Assembly (NCBI GenBank): GCA_902763885.1
Contig: CACWTU010000005.1
Coordinates: 35,858 to 99,857, forward strand
DNA: 64,000 nucleotides
From: an uncultured Bacteroidales bacterium
GTDB lineage: Bacteria > Bacteroidota > Bacteroidia > Bacteroidales > Bacteroidaceae
Direction: 5' to 3'
Shown piece after piece: positions 32,922 through 42,256 of this stretch (positions are counted from its first letter, which is position 1; each line of letters opens with the position of its first letter). Under the pieces are notes generated by a model, which saw only the letters and a program-made list of their open reading frames with translations, had not been told where the DNA came from and searched no databases. A program made the translations under genes and the position numbers.

Positions 32922-33194
32922 ATGAACAACAAGGAGTTTTTGACAGAATTATCCGGCAAGTGCCAGATGTCACCTGAGGTGGCGGCCGGTCATGTGCAGA
33001 CTCTGATTGGAGTAATGGAGAATCTCTGGAATAGCGGTGATTCAGTCAGCCTTTCAGGATTTGGTGTTCTTGAAGTGAAAAAGAAGAATGAACGTGTGTC
33101 TGTAAATCCTACCACCGGCATACGTATGCTCGTTCCGCCAAAACTTGTCCTTACGTACAAGCCCAGTTCTCTCTTAAAGGAAAAACTGAAGTAA
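32922..33194 (+). CDS. HU-family DNA-binding protein
   Basis: A 90-aa HU/IHF-type protein: MNNKEFLTELSGKCQMSPEV at the start, then VSLSGFGVLEVKKKNERVSVNPTTG in the beta-arm region with the expected proline. It bends and packages DNA as a dimer. Close behind rimO (16 nt) and 12 nt before a second HU-domain gene; the two could form a heterodimer. Length and motif are normal. Confidence 0.93.
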   Translation: MNNKEFLTELSGKCQMSPEVAAGHVQTLIGVMENLWNSGDSVSLSGFGVLEVKKKNERVSVNPTTGIRMLVPPKLVLTYKPSSLLKEKLK

Positions 33195-33206
33195 AAAGGT
33201 GCTGCT

Positions 33207-34364
33207 ATGGATAAGAAGATAAATCTTTCACAGCTTGCTGACCTTATGTCAGAGGCTGGCGGAATGTCAAAAGTGGCTTCAGAACAGTTTGTGAAGAACT
33301 TTTTTGACATCATATCAAAAGGTGTGCTTGATGAGGGGATTGTCAAGGTGAAGGGTTTCGGCACATTCAAACTCCTGCAGATGGAGAATCGTGAGAGCGT
33401 GAACGTAAATACCGGAGAGCGCTTTACGATAGAGGGGCATCAGAAGATATCATTTACGCCCGATGCAGAGCTCAAGGAACGCATAAACAAGCCGTTTTCC
33501 GCATTTGAGACGGTTGTTATTACGGAGGAGCAGTCTGCTGAGCTCAGTGATGTAGAGATTACCAAGGAGGAGCTACCTACAGCGGAATCTGATAATGAAG
33601 AGACTGTAAGGATAGAGGAGGAGATAGGGTCTGTTGAGACAGGATCTGTTGAGGCTGAATCTTCTGAGGCAGAATCCGTTGAGCCGGTTGTAGTGAACAA
33701 GCCTGAAGCAAAAGAACCACAGGTTAAGGAAATTACCCAGAAACGCGGCACACGTATATTGCTTAAAATAGTGGTTTACATACTTTCCCTTATCCTTGTG
33801 GCATGTCTTGCCTTATATCTTCTATGGCCACTTGTGGGGAAAGCATTAATCAAGTCATATGCCGACAAGTCAAAGCCGGCCGTTGAGACCGTAAAACCGG
33901 CTGCAAGAGAATCCATACAGGTTATTGAAGAGGCAGAACTGGAAGTAGAAGAGGCCAAGCCCGTTATTGAAGAGGCTAAACCGGCCGTAGAAGAAGCCAA
34001 ACCTCTAGTGGAAGAGGCCAAACCGGTTGTTCAAGAGGCAAAACCGGTAGTTGAGGCACCCAAACCTGTTGTGGCTGAGCCTAAACCTACAGCCGCAAAT
34101 GATGCCCAGCCTTTCAATCTCAACCAGGAGGATCAGGCCAAGGCCCTGTCAAAGTTCACTGAGGCTGATACGGTTAACTACCGCATTGCAGGCCGTCTGG
34201 CAGTACACACCATAGAGGAGGGTGAATCACTTACTAAAATATCCAATAAGTATTACGGAACCAAGAAGCTGTGGCCTTATCTGGTCAAGTACAACAATCT
34301 TGGTTCATCTAACAGTCTTATGGTTGGAAGCAAAATAAATATACCCAGACTTGTAGCAAAGTGA
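33207..34364 (+). CDS. Membrane-spanning HU-LysM fusion protein
   Basis: A 385-aa protein with an N-terminal HU/IHF domain (1 to about 95; VKVKGFGTFKLLQMENRES and IEGHQKISFTPDAELK), an acidic linker, one TM (184-207), a tandem EEAKPVV/EEAKPAV repeat region (about 235-300) and a C-terminal LysM domain (332-383; HTIEEGESLTKISNKYYGTK, NSLMVGSKINIP). The order suggests a DNA-binding head in the cytoplasm and a peptidoglycan-binding tail in the periplasm. The DNA contact beta-arm residues are kept. It may tie the nucleoid to the wall; direct evidence is lacking here. Confidence 0.85.
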   Translation: MDKKINLSQLADLMSEAGGMSKVASEQFVKNFFDIISKGVLDEGIVKVKGFGTFKLLQMENRESVNVNTGERFTIEGHQKISFTPDAELKERINKPFSAFETVVITEEQSAELSDVEITKEELPTAESDNEETVRIEEEIGSVETGSVEAESSEAESVEPVVVNKPEAKEPQVKEITQKRGTRILLKIVVYILSLILVACLALYLLWPLVGKALIKSYADKSKPAVETVKPAARESIQVIEEAELEVEEAKPVIEEAKPAVEEAKPLVEEAKPVVQEAKPVVEAPKPVVAEPKPTAANDAQPFNLNQEDQAKALSKFTEADTVNYRIAGRLAVHTIEEGESLTKISNKYYGTKKLWPYLVKYNNLGSSNSLMVGSKINIPRLVAK

Positions 34365-34498
34365 TAAATATGTTTAACGCTAACTGATAACAATACAATT
34401 TAAAACTTTTTAGTTCATACCCGTTTTCAAATAGTCATATATTTGGCACCAGAATCCCATGAGGGATGATTGTGAAGGACAAATGATAAATTAATCTT

Positions 34499-35494
34499 AT
34501 GAGTGAAAATGTTGACATTAAGGAACTGAATGAGCGTATAGAAAAACAGAGCGCATTCGTTACCAACCTGATGGCCGGAATGGATCAGGTTATCGTGGGA
34601 CAGAAACATCTTGTTGAATCTTTGCTGATAGGATTGCTTTCCGATGGACATATACTGCTGGAAGGTGTTCCCGGTCTTGCCAAGACACTTGCTATCAAAA
34701 CTCTTGCTTCATTGATAGATGCAAGTTTCAGCCGAATACAGTTTACACCGGATCTGCTACCTGCCGATGTGGTAGGAACAATGATATATAGCCAGAAGGA
34801 TGAGACATTCCTCCCCAAGAAGGGTCCGGTATTTGCCAATTTCATTCTGGCCGATGAGATTAACCGTGCTCCGGCCAAGGTACAGAGTGCATTGCTGGAA
34901 GCCATGCAGGAGCGTCAGGTGACACTGGGCGGTGAAACGTTCAGCCTACCCAAGCCTTTCCTGGTTATGGCTACACAGAACCCGATTGAGCAGGAGGGTA
35001 CATATCCGCTGCCTGAGGCACAGGTGGACCGTTTCATGCTCAAGGCTGTCATTGATTATCCCAAGATTGAAGAGGAGAAGAAGATTATTCATCAGCAGAT
35101 ACATCATCAGATAGGTACAGTTAAACCTATAATGAGCACAGATGATATCATTGAGGCCCGCAAGGTGGTTGACCTGGTTTATCTGGATGAGAAGATTGAG
35201 CAATATATAGCTGATATCGTGTTTGCTACACGTTATCCTGATAAATACGGACTTAAGGATATCAAGGAACTTATCTCATTCGGCGGTTCACCGCGTGCAT
35301 CAATAAATCTGGCTCTTGCAGCCCGCTCATATGCATTCATCAAGCGCAGAGGCTATGTGGTACCTGAGGATGTACGTGCCATTGCACATGATGTGCTGCG
35401 TCACCGTATCGGCCTTACCTATGAGGCCGAGGCTACCAACGTGACACAGGATGAACTTGTAAGCCGTATCTTGAACAAGGTTGAAGTGCCTTGA
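34499..35494 (+). CDS. MoxR-family AAA+ ATPase of the bat operon
   Basis: A 331-aa AAA+ ATPase. Walker A is LLEGVPGLAKTLAIKTLASL, Walker B FILADEINRAPAKVQSALLE, with sensor 1 in VMATQNPIEQEGTYPLPEAQ and the arginine-finger region after it. MoxR proteins act as chaperones with VWA proteins, here BatA and BatB in the same operon. The gap of 134 nt upstream (34365-34498) shows no clear promoter by eye. The DUF58 gene follows 28 nt after the stop. Confidence 0.95.
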   Translation: MSENVDIKELNERIEKQSAFVTNLMAGMDQVIVGQKHLVESLLIGLLSDGHILLEGVPGLAKTLAIKTLASLIDASFSRIQFTPDLLPADVVGTMIYSQKDETFLPKKGPVFANFILADEINRAPAKVQSALLEAMQERQVTLGGETFSLPKPFLVMATQNPIEQEGTYPLPEAQVDRFMLKAVIDYPKIEEEKKIIHQQIHHQIGTVKPIMSTDDIIEARKVVDLVYLDEKIEQYIADIVFATRYPDKYGLKDIKELISFGGSPRASINLALAARSYAFIKRRGYVVPEDVRAIAHDVLRHRIGLTYEAEATNVTQDELVSRILNKVEVP

Positions 35495-35522
35495 TTCAAT
35501 TGCCTTAAAAAATCAGTTTGAT

Positions 35523-36392
35523 ATGGAAACAAATGAACTGATAAAAAAGGTCCGGAAAATTGAGATAAAGACTCGCGGTCTGTCCAGTAACATATTTGCC
35601 GGTCAGTACCATACCGCCTTCAAAGGTCGTGGTATGGCATTCAGTGAGGTGCGTGAGTACCAGTACGGTGATGAGCCCCGTGATATTGACTGGAATGTTA
35701 CTGCCCGTATGAACAAGCCTTACTCAAAGGTTTTTGAAGAGGAGCGTGAGCTTACGGTGATGCTGATGGTGGATGTCTCAAACAGCCTGAATTTCGGTAC
35801 TCAGGTCATGATGAAACGTGAGATGGTTACCGAGATTGCCGCCACGCTGGCATTTGCCGCCATTGAGAACAATGATAAGGTGGGGCTTCTGTTCTTCAGT
35901 GACCGTATTGAGAAGTTCATACCGCCCAAGAAAGGCCGCAAGCATATACTTTATCTTATACGTGAACTGCTTGACTTCCAGCCGGAGAGTAATGCCACAG
36001 ACATTACCGTTCCTTTGGAGTTTCTCACTGGAGCCGTAAAGAAGCGTTGCACTGCTTTCCTTTTGAGTGATTTCATTGATGCGCATGATTACAGGAACGC
36101 GCTTACCATTGCAAACAGTAAGCATGATATCGTAGCCATACGCGTTTATGACAGGCGTATGGAGGAACTACCTGACGTTGGCCTCATGAAGCTGTATGAT
36201 TCTGAGACAGGGCAGGAGATGTATGTTGATACCTCATCGGCAACTGTACGCAATACTCATCATAAGTGGTTTGAGGAGAATACATTGAGATGTAAGGACT
36301 ATCTTACCCGCAGTCATGTGGATTCAGTATCGGTCCGTACGGATCAGGATTATGTCAAGGCTCTTATGGGACTGTTCGCTAAACGCAATTGA
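35523..36392 (+). CDS. DUF58 protein of the bat operon
   Basis: A 289-aa cytoplasmic DUF58/VWA-like protein: RGLSSNIFAGQYHTAFKGRG, the signature SEVREYQYGDEPRDIDWNVT and VMLMVDVSNSLNFG with a MIDAS-like DxSxS. The start METNELIKKVRKIEIKTRG at 35523 fits the family; an ATG 42 nt upstream inside the moxR end gives a poorer N-terminus. DUF58 proteins are standard partners of MoxR. It is followed by an unnamed membrane gene after 22 nt. Confidence 0.94.
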   Translation: METNELIKKVRKIEIKTRGLSSNIFAGQYHTAFKGRGMAFSEVREYQYGDEPRDIDWNVTARMNKPYSKVFEEERELTVMLMVDVSNSLNFGTQVMMKREMVTEIAATLAFAAIENNDKVGLLFFSDRIEKFIPPKKGRKHILYLIRELLDFQPESNATDITVPLEFLTGAVKKRCTAFLLSDFIDAHDYRNALTIANSKHDIVAIRVYDRRMEELPDVGLMKLYDSETGQEMYVDTSSATVRNTHHKWFEENTLRCKDYLTRSHVDSVSVRTDQDYVKALMGLFAKRN

Positions 36393-36414
36393 TACGTAGA
36401 ACCTGCGTAAGAAT

Positions 36415-37491
36415 ATGATGAAACGATTCTTGATATTTATATCGGTCATACTGATGCCTCTCCTGGTATCGGCCCAGAACGTTGTAGTCAAGGCAGAGGT
36501 GGACTCCATGATGATGTGGATAGGTCAGCAGACCGGACTTCACCTGGAGGTTACCTGTGATGCGGGGCAGAAGATAGACTTTCCTGCATACCGTGACACT
36601 ATCGTAACCGGATTGGAGATAATACCGCCGGTCAAGACTGATACCCAGTATGTCAACAACGGGAAGCGCATGACTGTGAAACGCAGTTATACCGTAACCT
36701 GTTTTGATTCAGCCTTGATATATATAGCGCCGATTACGGTAAATGTGGACGGTAATGAGTATCAGTCCAACCGTCTGGCGCTGGCCTTCATGACTTATGA
36801 TATCCCGGAAGGTGAGGAGAAACAGATATTCGGACCTAAGGACAATCTGAATGCCTCCATACGGTTCTATGAGGTTAAAGGGTTGATTCTGTTCTTGTTA
36901 TTGGCTATAGTGGCAATAGTAATAGCGGTATATCTGTTTATCAGGTATCGTGATGACAAACCCATTATCAGAAAGATAAAGATTGAACCTAAGGTTCCGG
37001 CACATGTCAGGGCAATCACTGATATTGAGGAACTGAGGCAGGCCGGAGGTCCTCACAGTGAGGATTCCAAGGGATATTACACGCAATTGACGGATATCCT
37101 GCGAGAATACATCAATGACAGGTTCGGGTTCAACGCTACAGAGATGACCTCATATGAGATTCTTGAGAAGCTTGAAGAGAGCCGTGACAGGGAGTCTCTC
37201 AGTGAGTTGAGGGATCTGCTTTCAACTTCTGATATGGTCAAGTTTGCCAAGTTCAAACCCATGCTCAATGAGAATGACCGTAATCTGGTTACTGCATTGG
37301 AGTTTGTCAATGATACCAAGATTGAGGTTCCCGAATCAGAGCTTCAACCTAAGGAGGAAGAGACTATTGTTGAGGAGAAACGCAGCAAGGAGGCGCGTAT
37401 CATGCTGTTCGTGGCCGGTACGGTCACAGCTTTGTCCGGTACGTTATTCCTTGTACTGTCCGTTTTGAAGTTGTATTATCTGTTCTTCTAA
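36415..37491 (+). CDS. Bat-operon membrane protein of unassigned family
   Basis: A 358-aa protein with a signal peptide (to about residue 20), a periplasmic beta-sandwich domain (21-150) resembling the first domain of BatD, a TM at about 157-178, a cytoplasmic helical region (185-310) and a last TM at about 330-355. The layout is similar to DUF4381-type proteins placed between DUF58 and BatA in other bacteria. I do not give it a name; it is very likely part of the MoxR/VWA complex, as the gene is 22 nt from its upstream and 12 nt from its downstream neighbour. Confidence 0.75.
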   Translation: MMKRFLIFISVILMPLLVSAQNVVVKAEVDSMMMWIGQQTGLHLEVTCDAGQKIDFPAYRDTIVTGLEIIPPVKTDTQYVNNGKRMTVKRSYTVTCFDSALIYIAPITVNVDGNEYQSNRLALAFMTYDIPEGEEKQIFGPKDNLNASIRFYEVKGLILFLLLAIVAIVIAVYLFIRYRDDKPIIRKIKIEPKVPAHVRAITDIEELRQAGGPHSEDSKGYYTQLTDILREYINDRFGFNATEMTSYEILEKLEESRDRESLSELRDLLSTSDMVKFAKFKPMLNENDRNLVTALEFVNDTKIEVPESELQPKEEETIVEEKRSKEARIMLFVAGTVTALSGTLFLVLSVLKLYYLFF

Positions 37492-37503
37492 AAGAAACGA
37501 GCC

Positions 37504-38502
37504 ATGACATTTGCAAACAGTGCATATTTGCTTTTGATGCTTCTTGTCATACCGTGCATTCTCTGGTATGTGCTCAAGGTAAACAAGCGGCGTGCCACAC
37601 TTTCTGTGCCTACCACATCCATGTACGGCGGTCTCAGGAAGAGTTGGAAATACTACCTTATACATGTTCCGTTTATCCTTGACATGGTGGCCATAGTCCT
37701 GCTGTCACTTATTCTGGCGCGCCCGCAGACAACAGACCGTTGGCAGGATACTGAGATTGAGGGTATTGACATAATGCTATGTATGGACGTATCCACCAGT
37801 ATGCTGGCAGAGGATCTCAAGCCTAACCGTATTGAGGCTGCCAAGCAGGTGGCATCGGAATTCATAAACGGACGCCCAAATGATAACATCGGTCTGACCA
37901 TTTTTGCCGGTGAGGCATTTACACAGTGCCCGATGACGGTTGATCATGCCGTTCTGCTCAATATGTTCCAGAACGTGAGCAGTGACATTGCAGCCAAGGG
38001 TATCATTGAGGATGGCACAGCCATAGGTATGGGACTGGCCAATGCCATAAGCCGCCTTAAGGACAGTCAGGCTAAATCAAAGGTTATCATACTGCTTACA
38101 GACGGTTCAAACAATCGCGGCGAGATATCGCCTATGACTGCTGCAGAGATGGCCAAGAGCTTCGGTATAAGGGTTTATACGATAGGCGTGGGCACGAATG
38201 GTACCGCACCGTATCCGGTGCAGGGTGCATTCGGTGAACAATACATCAATGTGGCCGTTGAGATTGATGAGAATGTGCTCCGTCAGATTGCCCAGACTGC
38301 AAGCGGTCAATACTACCGTGCTACAAGCAACGGCAAGCTGAAGGAGGTTTATGAGGAGATTGACAAGCTGGAGCGTACCAAGCTTCAGGTCAAGGAGTTC
38401 AGCAAGAATCAGGAGGAGTATCAGCCGCTAGCACTGGCTTTGATACTGAGTATTCTGCTCTCTATACTGCTAAAACAGACCGTTCTCAGAACAATACCAT
38501 AA
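37504..38502 (+). CDS. batA: BatA, VWA-domain aerotolerance protein
   Basis: A 332-aa inner-membrane protein with TM segments at about 7-27 and 57-76, a VWA domain (about 90-280) with the MIDAS DVSTSM, TIFAGEAFTQCPMT and LLTDGSNNRGEISP, and a C-terminal TM. VWA domains bind a metal and a partner protein in the periplasm or cytoplasm; in Bacteroides the bat genes are linked to aerotolerance. It is followed by batB after 17 nt. Confidence 0.95.
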   Translation: MTFANSAYLLLMLLVIPCILWYVLKVNKRRATLSVPTTSMYGGLRKSWKYYLIHVPFILDMVAIVLLSLILARPQTTDRWQDTEIEGIDIMLCMDVSTSMLAEDLKPNRIEAAKQVASEFINGRPNDNIGLTIFAGEAFTQCPMTVDHAVLLNMFQNVSSDIAAKGIIEDGTAIGMGLANAISRLKDSQAKSKVIILLTDGSNNRGEISPMTAAEMAKSFGIRVYTIGVGTNGTAPYPVQGAFGEQYINVAVEIDENVLRQIAQTASGQYYRATSNGKLKEVYEEIDKLERTKLQVKEFSKNQEEYQPLALALILSILLSILLKQTVLRTIP

Positions 38503-38519
38503 AAAAGGAGTGATTGATT

Positions 38520-39563
38520 ATGTTCAAGTTCGCTAATCCTGAATATCTTTATCTGCTTGCACTGGTACCGGTGCTGGTGGCACTGCATATTATCTCTAAT
38601 ATCCGTAGGCGCAGGAAACTGGCCGAATATGGTGACGGAGAGCTTATTTCACAACTCATGCCCGATGTCTCAACCGTACGTCCCAATATCAAATTCTGGC
38701 TACTGTTCTCAGCATATACGCTGTGCTGTTTCCTGCTGGCCAGACCGCAGTTCGGTTCCAAACAGGAGACCGTAACAAGAAAGGGCATTGAGACAGTCAT
38801 AGCCCTGGATATATCAAACTCCATGCTGGCCGATGATGTGGCTCCCAACCGTCTGGAGAAATCCAAGCGTATAATCTCAAACCTGGTTGACCAGTTCAAG
38901 GATGACAAGATAGGCCTGATAGTATTTGCCGGCGATGCTTTCGTGCAGTTGCCCATTACGAGTGATTTCATATCGGCCAAGGTATTTCTGAATACCATAT
39001 CACCAGCGTTGATAACGCGCCAGGGAACGGATATCAAGACAGCCATTGAGTTGGCCACCCGTAGCTTTACTCCTAATGAAGGGATAGGTAAGGCTATAAT
39101 AGTGATTACCGATGGTGAGAACCACGAGGGTGGGGCTGAGGAGGCCGCTAAGGCCGCAGCTGAGAAGGGATACATGGTATATGTCCTGGGAGTTGGCCTG
39201 CCGTCAGGTTCACCCATTCCGGGTGAGCGTAGCGGTGATTTCCGCAGGGATAAGGATGGCAATGTGGTGGTAACACGTCTCAATGAGGAGATGTGCCGCA
39301 AGATAGCTGCCGCCGGTAATGGCGTATATTTCTATGTGGATAACTCCAATGCTGCCCAGAAGGCACTCCAGACGGAGCTTGACAAACTGGCCAAGGCCGA
39401 TGTGGAGACCACCGTATATACTGAGTATGATGAGCAGTTCGGGATAATAGCCTGGATGATTCTGATTATCCTGCTGCTTGAGATATTCATTTGTGAGAGC
39501 CGTAACCCGCGGCTAAGGAATTTCAGTCTTTTCAAAACTGAAGAGGAGGAGAAAGGAATATGA
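38520..39563 (+). CDS. batB: BatB, VWA-domain aerotolerance protein
   Basis: A 347-aa paralogue of BatA: TM segments at about 8-24 and 55-73, VWA domain with MIDAS DISNSMLADD, LIVFAGDAFVQLPIT and VITDGENHEGG, and a C-terminal TM. The start MFKFANPEYLYLLALVPVLV at 38520 is preferred to a TTG two codons upstream because GGAG lies 9 nt before it and the family begins there. It overlaps batC by 4 nt (ATGA), a sign of coupled translation. Confidence 0.95.
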   Translation: MFKFANPEYLYLLALVPVLVALHIISNIRRRRKLAEYGDGELISQLMPDVSTVRPNIKFWLLFSAYTLCCFLLARPQFGSKQETVTRKGIETVIALDISNSMLADDVAPNRLEKSKRIISNLVDQFKDDKIGLIVFAGDAFVQLPITSDFISAKVFLNTISPALITRQGTDIKTAIELATRSFTPNEGIGKAIIVITDGENHEGGAEEAAKAAAEKGYMVYVLGVGLPSGSPIPGERSGDFRRDKDGNVVVTRLNEEMCRKIAAAGNGVYFYVDNSNAAQKALQTELDKLAKADVETTVYTEYDEQFGIIAWMILIILLLEIFICESRNPRLRNFSLFKTEEEEKGI

Positions 39564-40312
39564 AAAAGGTAGTTTTGATGATTTGTATGATAGCTGCGTC
39601 TATGACCGGTGCTTTTGCACAACGGTCAGACCGCTCATTTATACGTAAGGGAAACCGTATGTTTGAGGACAGCCTTTTCATAAAGGCTGAGGAGAACTAC
39701 CTCAAGGCTGTAGATATGAATCCTGAACTGTATGAGGGTACATATAACCTGGGCAATTCATATACTGCACAGCAAAAACCCAATGAGGCGGTTGAGCAGT
39801 ACCGTAAGACGGCCAATGCTCTTGAGTTGAAGAAAAAAGAGCTTATGGAGAATCCGGAGGCAAGCCCCAAGGAACTGAACAGATGCAAGGAGGACCTGGC
39901 CAAGACATATCATAACACCGGCGTGGTTTACCACATGTGTGAGCAGTATGACAAGGCTGTGGAATCATATAAGCAGGCTCTGCGTAACAATCCGCAGGAT
40001 GATGAGACACGTTATAATCTGATTCTGGCTCAGCGTATGCTCCAACAGCAGCAACAAGACCAGCAACAACAGGATCAACAGCAGGACCAGCAGCAGGATC
40101 AGCAGGACCAGCAGCAGGATCAACAACAACAGGAGCAGCAGGAGCAGCAGCAACAGGAACAAGAGCAGCAGGAACAGCAACAGGATATGTCACAGGAGAA
40201 TGCCGAGCAGATTCTGGAAGCTGCCATGCAGGATGAGAAGGATGTCCAGGAGCGTGTTCAGGAACAGCTCATGAAGGTCCAGCCTAAGAAACCTTTGGAA
40301 AAAGATTGGTAA
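39560..40312 (+). CDS. batC: BatC, TPR protein with glutamine-rich tail
   Basis: A 250-aa protein with a signal peptide (to about 20) and TPR units at about 25-160 (FIRKGNRMFEDSLFIKAEEN, YEGTYNLGNSYTAQQKPNEA, YHNTGVVYHMCEQYDKAVES). The C-terminal region (about 160-215) is a D/Q/E low-complexity tract encoded by repeated CAGCAG/CAACAG triplets (40045-40187). The Q-rich tail is typical of BatC, but its triplet coding makes it prone to length change. It precedes batD by 1 nt. Confidence 0.92.
   Translation: MKKVVLMICMIAASMTGAFAQRSDRSFIRKGNRMFEDSLFIKAEENYLKAVDMNPELYEGTYNLGNSYTAQQKPNEAVEQYRKTANALELKKKELMENPEASPKELNRCKEDLAKTYHNTGVVYHMCEQYDKAVESYKQALRNNPQDDETRYNLILAQRMLQQQQQDQQQQDQQQDQQQDQQDQQQDQQQQEQQEQQQQEQEQQEQQQDMSQENAEQILEAAMQDEKDVQERVQEQLMKVQPKKPLEKDW
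40045..40187 (+). repeat. CAG/CAA/GAC triplet tract in batC
   Basis: About 47 codons of almost only Gln with interspersed Asp, then Glu, encoded by alternating CAG and CAA. The opposite strand gives an open frame of Leu repeats, which is an artefact. Confidence 0.9.
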
Positions 40313-40313
40313 T

Positions 40314-42182
40314 ATGAATATATCGGAAAAGACAAGAAGACTGTTACCCCTGGTCATGTTTATTCTGCTGATCGGGGTAAGGGCAGTTGCCCAGGACGCC
40401 ACATTTACCGCACAGGCCCCGCAGGCCGTGGTGCTTGGTGAGCGTTTCAGGATAACATATAAGGTTGACACGCGCGATGCCAAGGAGTTCCGTGCTCCGG
40501 ACATGAAGAGCATCAATATCCTGAGCGGCCCTAATACATCGACATCATCAAGTACTTCCATTTACAATGGCCAGGTAACGAGCACATATACATTAACTTA
40601 TACATATGTGGCCGTAGCAACTGAAGTGGGTGATGTATCACTTGATGGAGCTACTATAAAGGCCAATGGCAAGCAACTGACATCAAACAAACTTACAATC
40701 AAGGTCTTGCCGCCTGACCAGACGTCATCACAGCAGCAGAGTCAGGGGCAGGGGAGCGGACAGGCACGTCAGCAACAGTCATCAGGTCAGTCCTCAACGG
40801 TAGGAAGCGGTGAAGACCTTTTTATGCTTGCCACTGTTGACAAAACCACCGTATATGAGCAGGAGGCGCTTTTGCTTACGTTCAAGATTTATAAGCTGCC
40901 GTCAGTTGATCTGCAGACCATGAGCAGCAAGATGCCTGACCTCAAGAACTTCCATGTTCAGGAGGTGGAGCTCCCGCAGCAGAAAGAGTTTAATCTGGAA
41001 CATTACAACGGCCGTAACTACCAGACTATGGTATGGTTGCAGTATGTTCTGTTCCCGCAGCATTCAGGAGAGCTGGAGATACCGGCTACACCGTTTGAGG
41101 GTGTTGTGGCACAGCGTGTTGAGAACAGGAGTAATGACGTGTTTGACATGTTCTTCAACTCCTCCCGATATGTTGAGGTCAAGAGAGAATTGACCACCCG
41201 TAATATCAAGATAAATGTAAAGCCGCTTCCACAGGGCAAGACAAACTCTTTCTACGGTGGAGTGGGTGACTTCAACATCAGTTCTACCATAAACAGCACT
41301 GATGTCACGGCCAATGATGCCGTTACCATACGTGTAATACTGTCCGGTACGGGTAACCTCAAACTGATTAAAACCCCTGAGATTAAGTTCCCGCAGGATT
41401 TTGACATATATGACCCCAAGGTTGAGAACAAATATACCATCAAAGGCGGACGTCAGACCGGAAACAAGGTTTATGAATACCTTGCAATACCCCGTCACGC
41501 CGGCCAATACACCATTCCGGCTCTGGAGTTCCAGTATTTTGATCCCAAGAGCGGCAGTTACAAGACCGTCAAGACTGATGAATATACACTGAACGTAGCC
41601 AAAGGGCAGGGGGGAGGAGAGTCACAGACATCGGTATCATACGTAAACAAGGAGGATCTCAAGTTCGTAGGTCAGGATGTACGTTTCCATTCAACTCCGG
41701 CTGTGCTTAAATCTACTGATGTTCAGTTCTTTGGATCATTCCTGTTCTATTTCTGTCTTGCGTTGCCACTGGTAATTCTGCTGCTACTGGTTGTGATTTC
41801 ACGTAAACGTATTGCTGACAGTGCAAATGCAGCCAAGGTTAAAGTCAAGAAAGCCAGTTCTGTAGCTACCAAACGTCTTAAGGTGGCCCGGAAACTGATG
41901 AAGGAGGGCCGTAAGGATGATTTCTATGATGAGATGATGCGTGCCTTGCTGGGTTATTTCGGCGATAAGTTGGCTATACCTGTGGCTGAACTCTCCAAGG
42001 ACAACATTGAGGCCGAGCTGAAACGCAGGAATGTATCTGATGAGCCTGTTAAACTGGTTATAGGCCTGTTGGACGACTGTGAATTTGCCCGATATGCACC
42101 AGGTGATGAATCCGGCAAGATGGACCGTCTTTATGAGCAGGCCGTAAGCGTGATTGGGCAGATTGAAGGCTCAATTAAATAA
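40314..42182 (+). CDS. batD: BatD, oxygen tolerance protein
   Basis: A 622-aa inner-membrane protein with a signal-anchor to about residue 25, several periplasmic beta-sandwich (BatD/CARDB-like) modules (about 27-470), a Q/S/G-rich linker near 140-165, a TM at about 478-500 and a cytoplasmic helical C-domain (510-622). FTAQAPQAVVLGERFRITYK and GLLDDCEFARYAPGD are typical of BatD. It follows batC by 1 nt and ends beside a heptamer repeat array. The BatD family is named for oxygen tolerance in Bacteroides. Confidence 0.93.
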   Translation: MNISEKTRRLLPLVMFILLIGVRAVAQDATFTAQAPQAVVLGERFRITYKVDTRDAKEFRAPDMKSINILSGPNTSTSSSTSIYNGQVTSTYTLTYTYVAVATEVGDVSLDGATIKANGKQLTSNKLTIKVLPPDQTSSQQQSQGQGSGQARQQQSSGQSSTVGSGEDLFMLATVDKTTVYEQEALLLTFKIYKLPSVDLQTMSSKMPDLKNFHVQEVELPQQKEFNLEHYNGRNYQTMVWLQYVLFPQHSGELEIPATPFEGVVAQRVENRSNDVFDMFFNSSRYVEVKRELTTRNIKINVKPLPQGKTNSFYGGVGDFNISSTINSTDVTANDAVTIRVILSGTGNLKLIKTPEIKFPQDFDIYDPKVENKYTIKGGRQTGNKVYEYLAIPRHAGQYTIPALEFQYFDPKSGSYKTVKTDEYTLNVAKGQGGGESQTSVSYVNKEDLKFVGQDVRFHSTPAVLKSTDVQFFGSFLFYFCLALPLVILLLLVVISRKRIADSANAAKVKVKKASSVATKRLKVARKLMKEGRKDDFYDEMMRALLGYFGDKLAIPVAELSKDNIEAELKRRNVSDEPVKLVIGLLDDCEFARYAPGDESGKMDRLYEQAVSVIGQIEGSIK

Positions 42183-42208
42183 TTGAGAATTGAAAATTGA
42201 AAATTGAA
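42179..42208 (+). repeat. GAAAATT heptamer array between batD and batE
   Basis: Starts at the batD stop codon and carries about three units of TTGAAAA. It is nearly identical to the array after the sirtuin gene, including the AATTGAGAATTG lead. Confidence 0.8.
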
Positions 42209-42256
42209 ATCCGATTCGCGACAAAAATCATGGAACGAAGTGACATAAATGGAAAA

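Noticed and set aside
39965-40180. Leu-rich open frame opposite batC
   Set aside because: It is the antisense of a CAG/CAA tract; poly-Leu results from triplet repetition.
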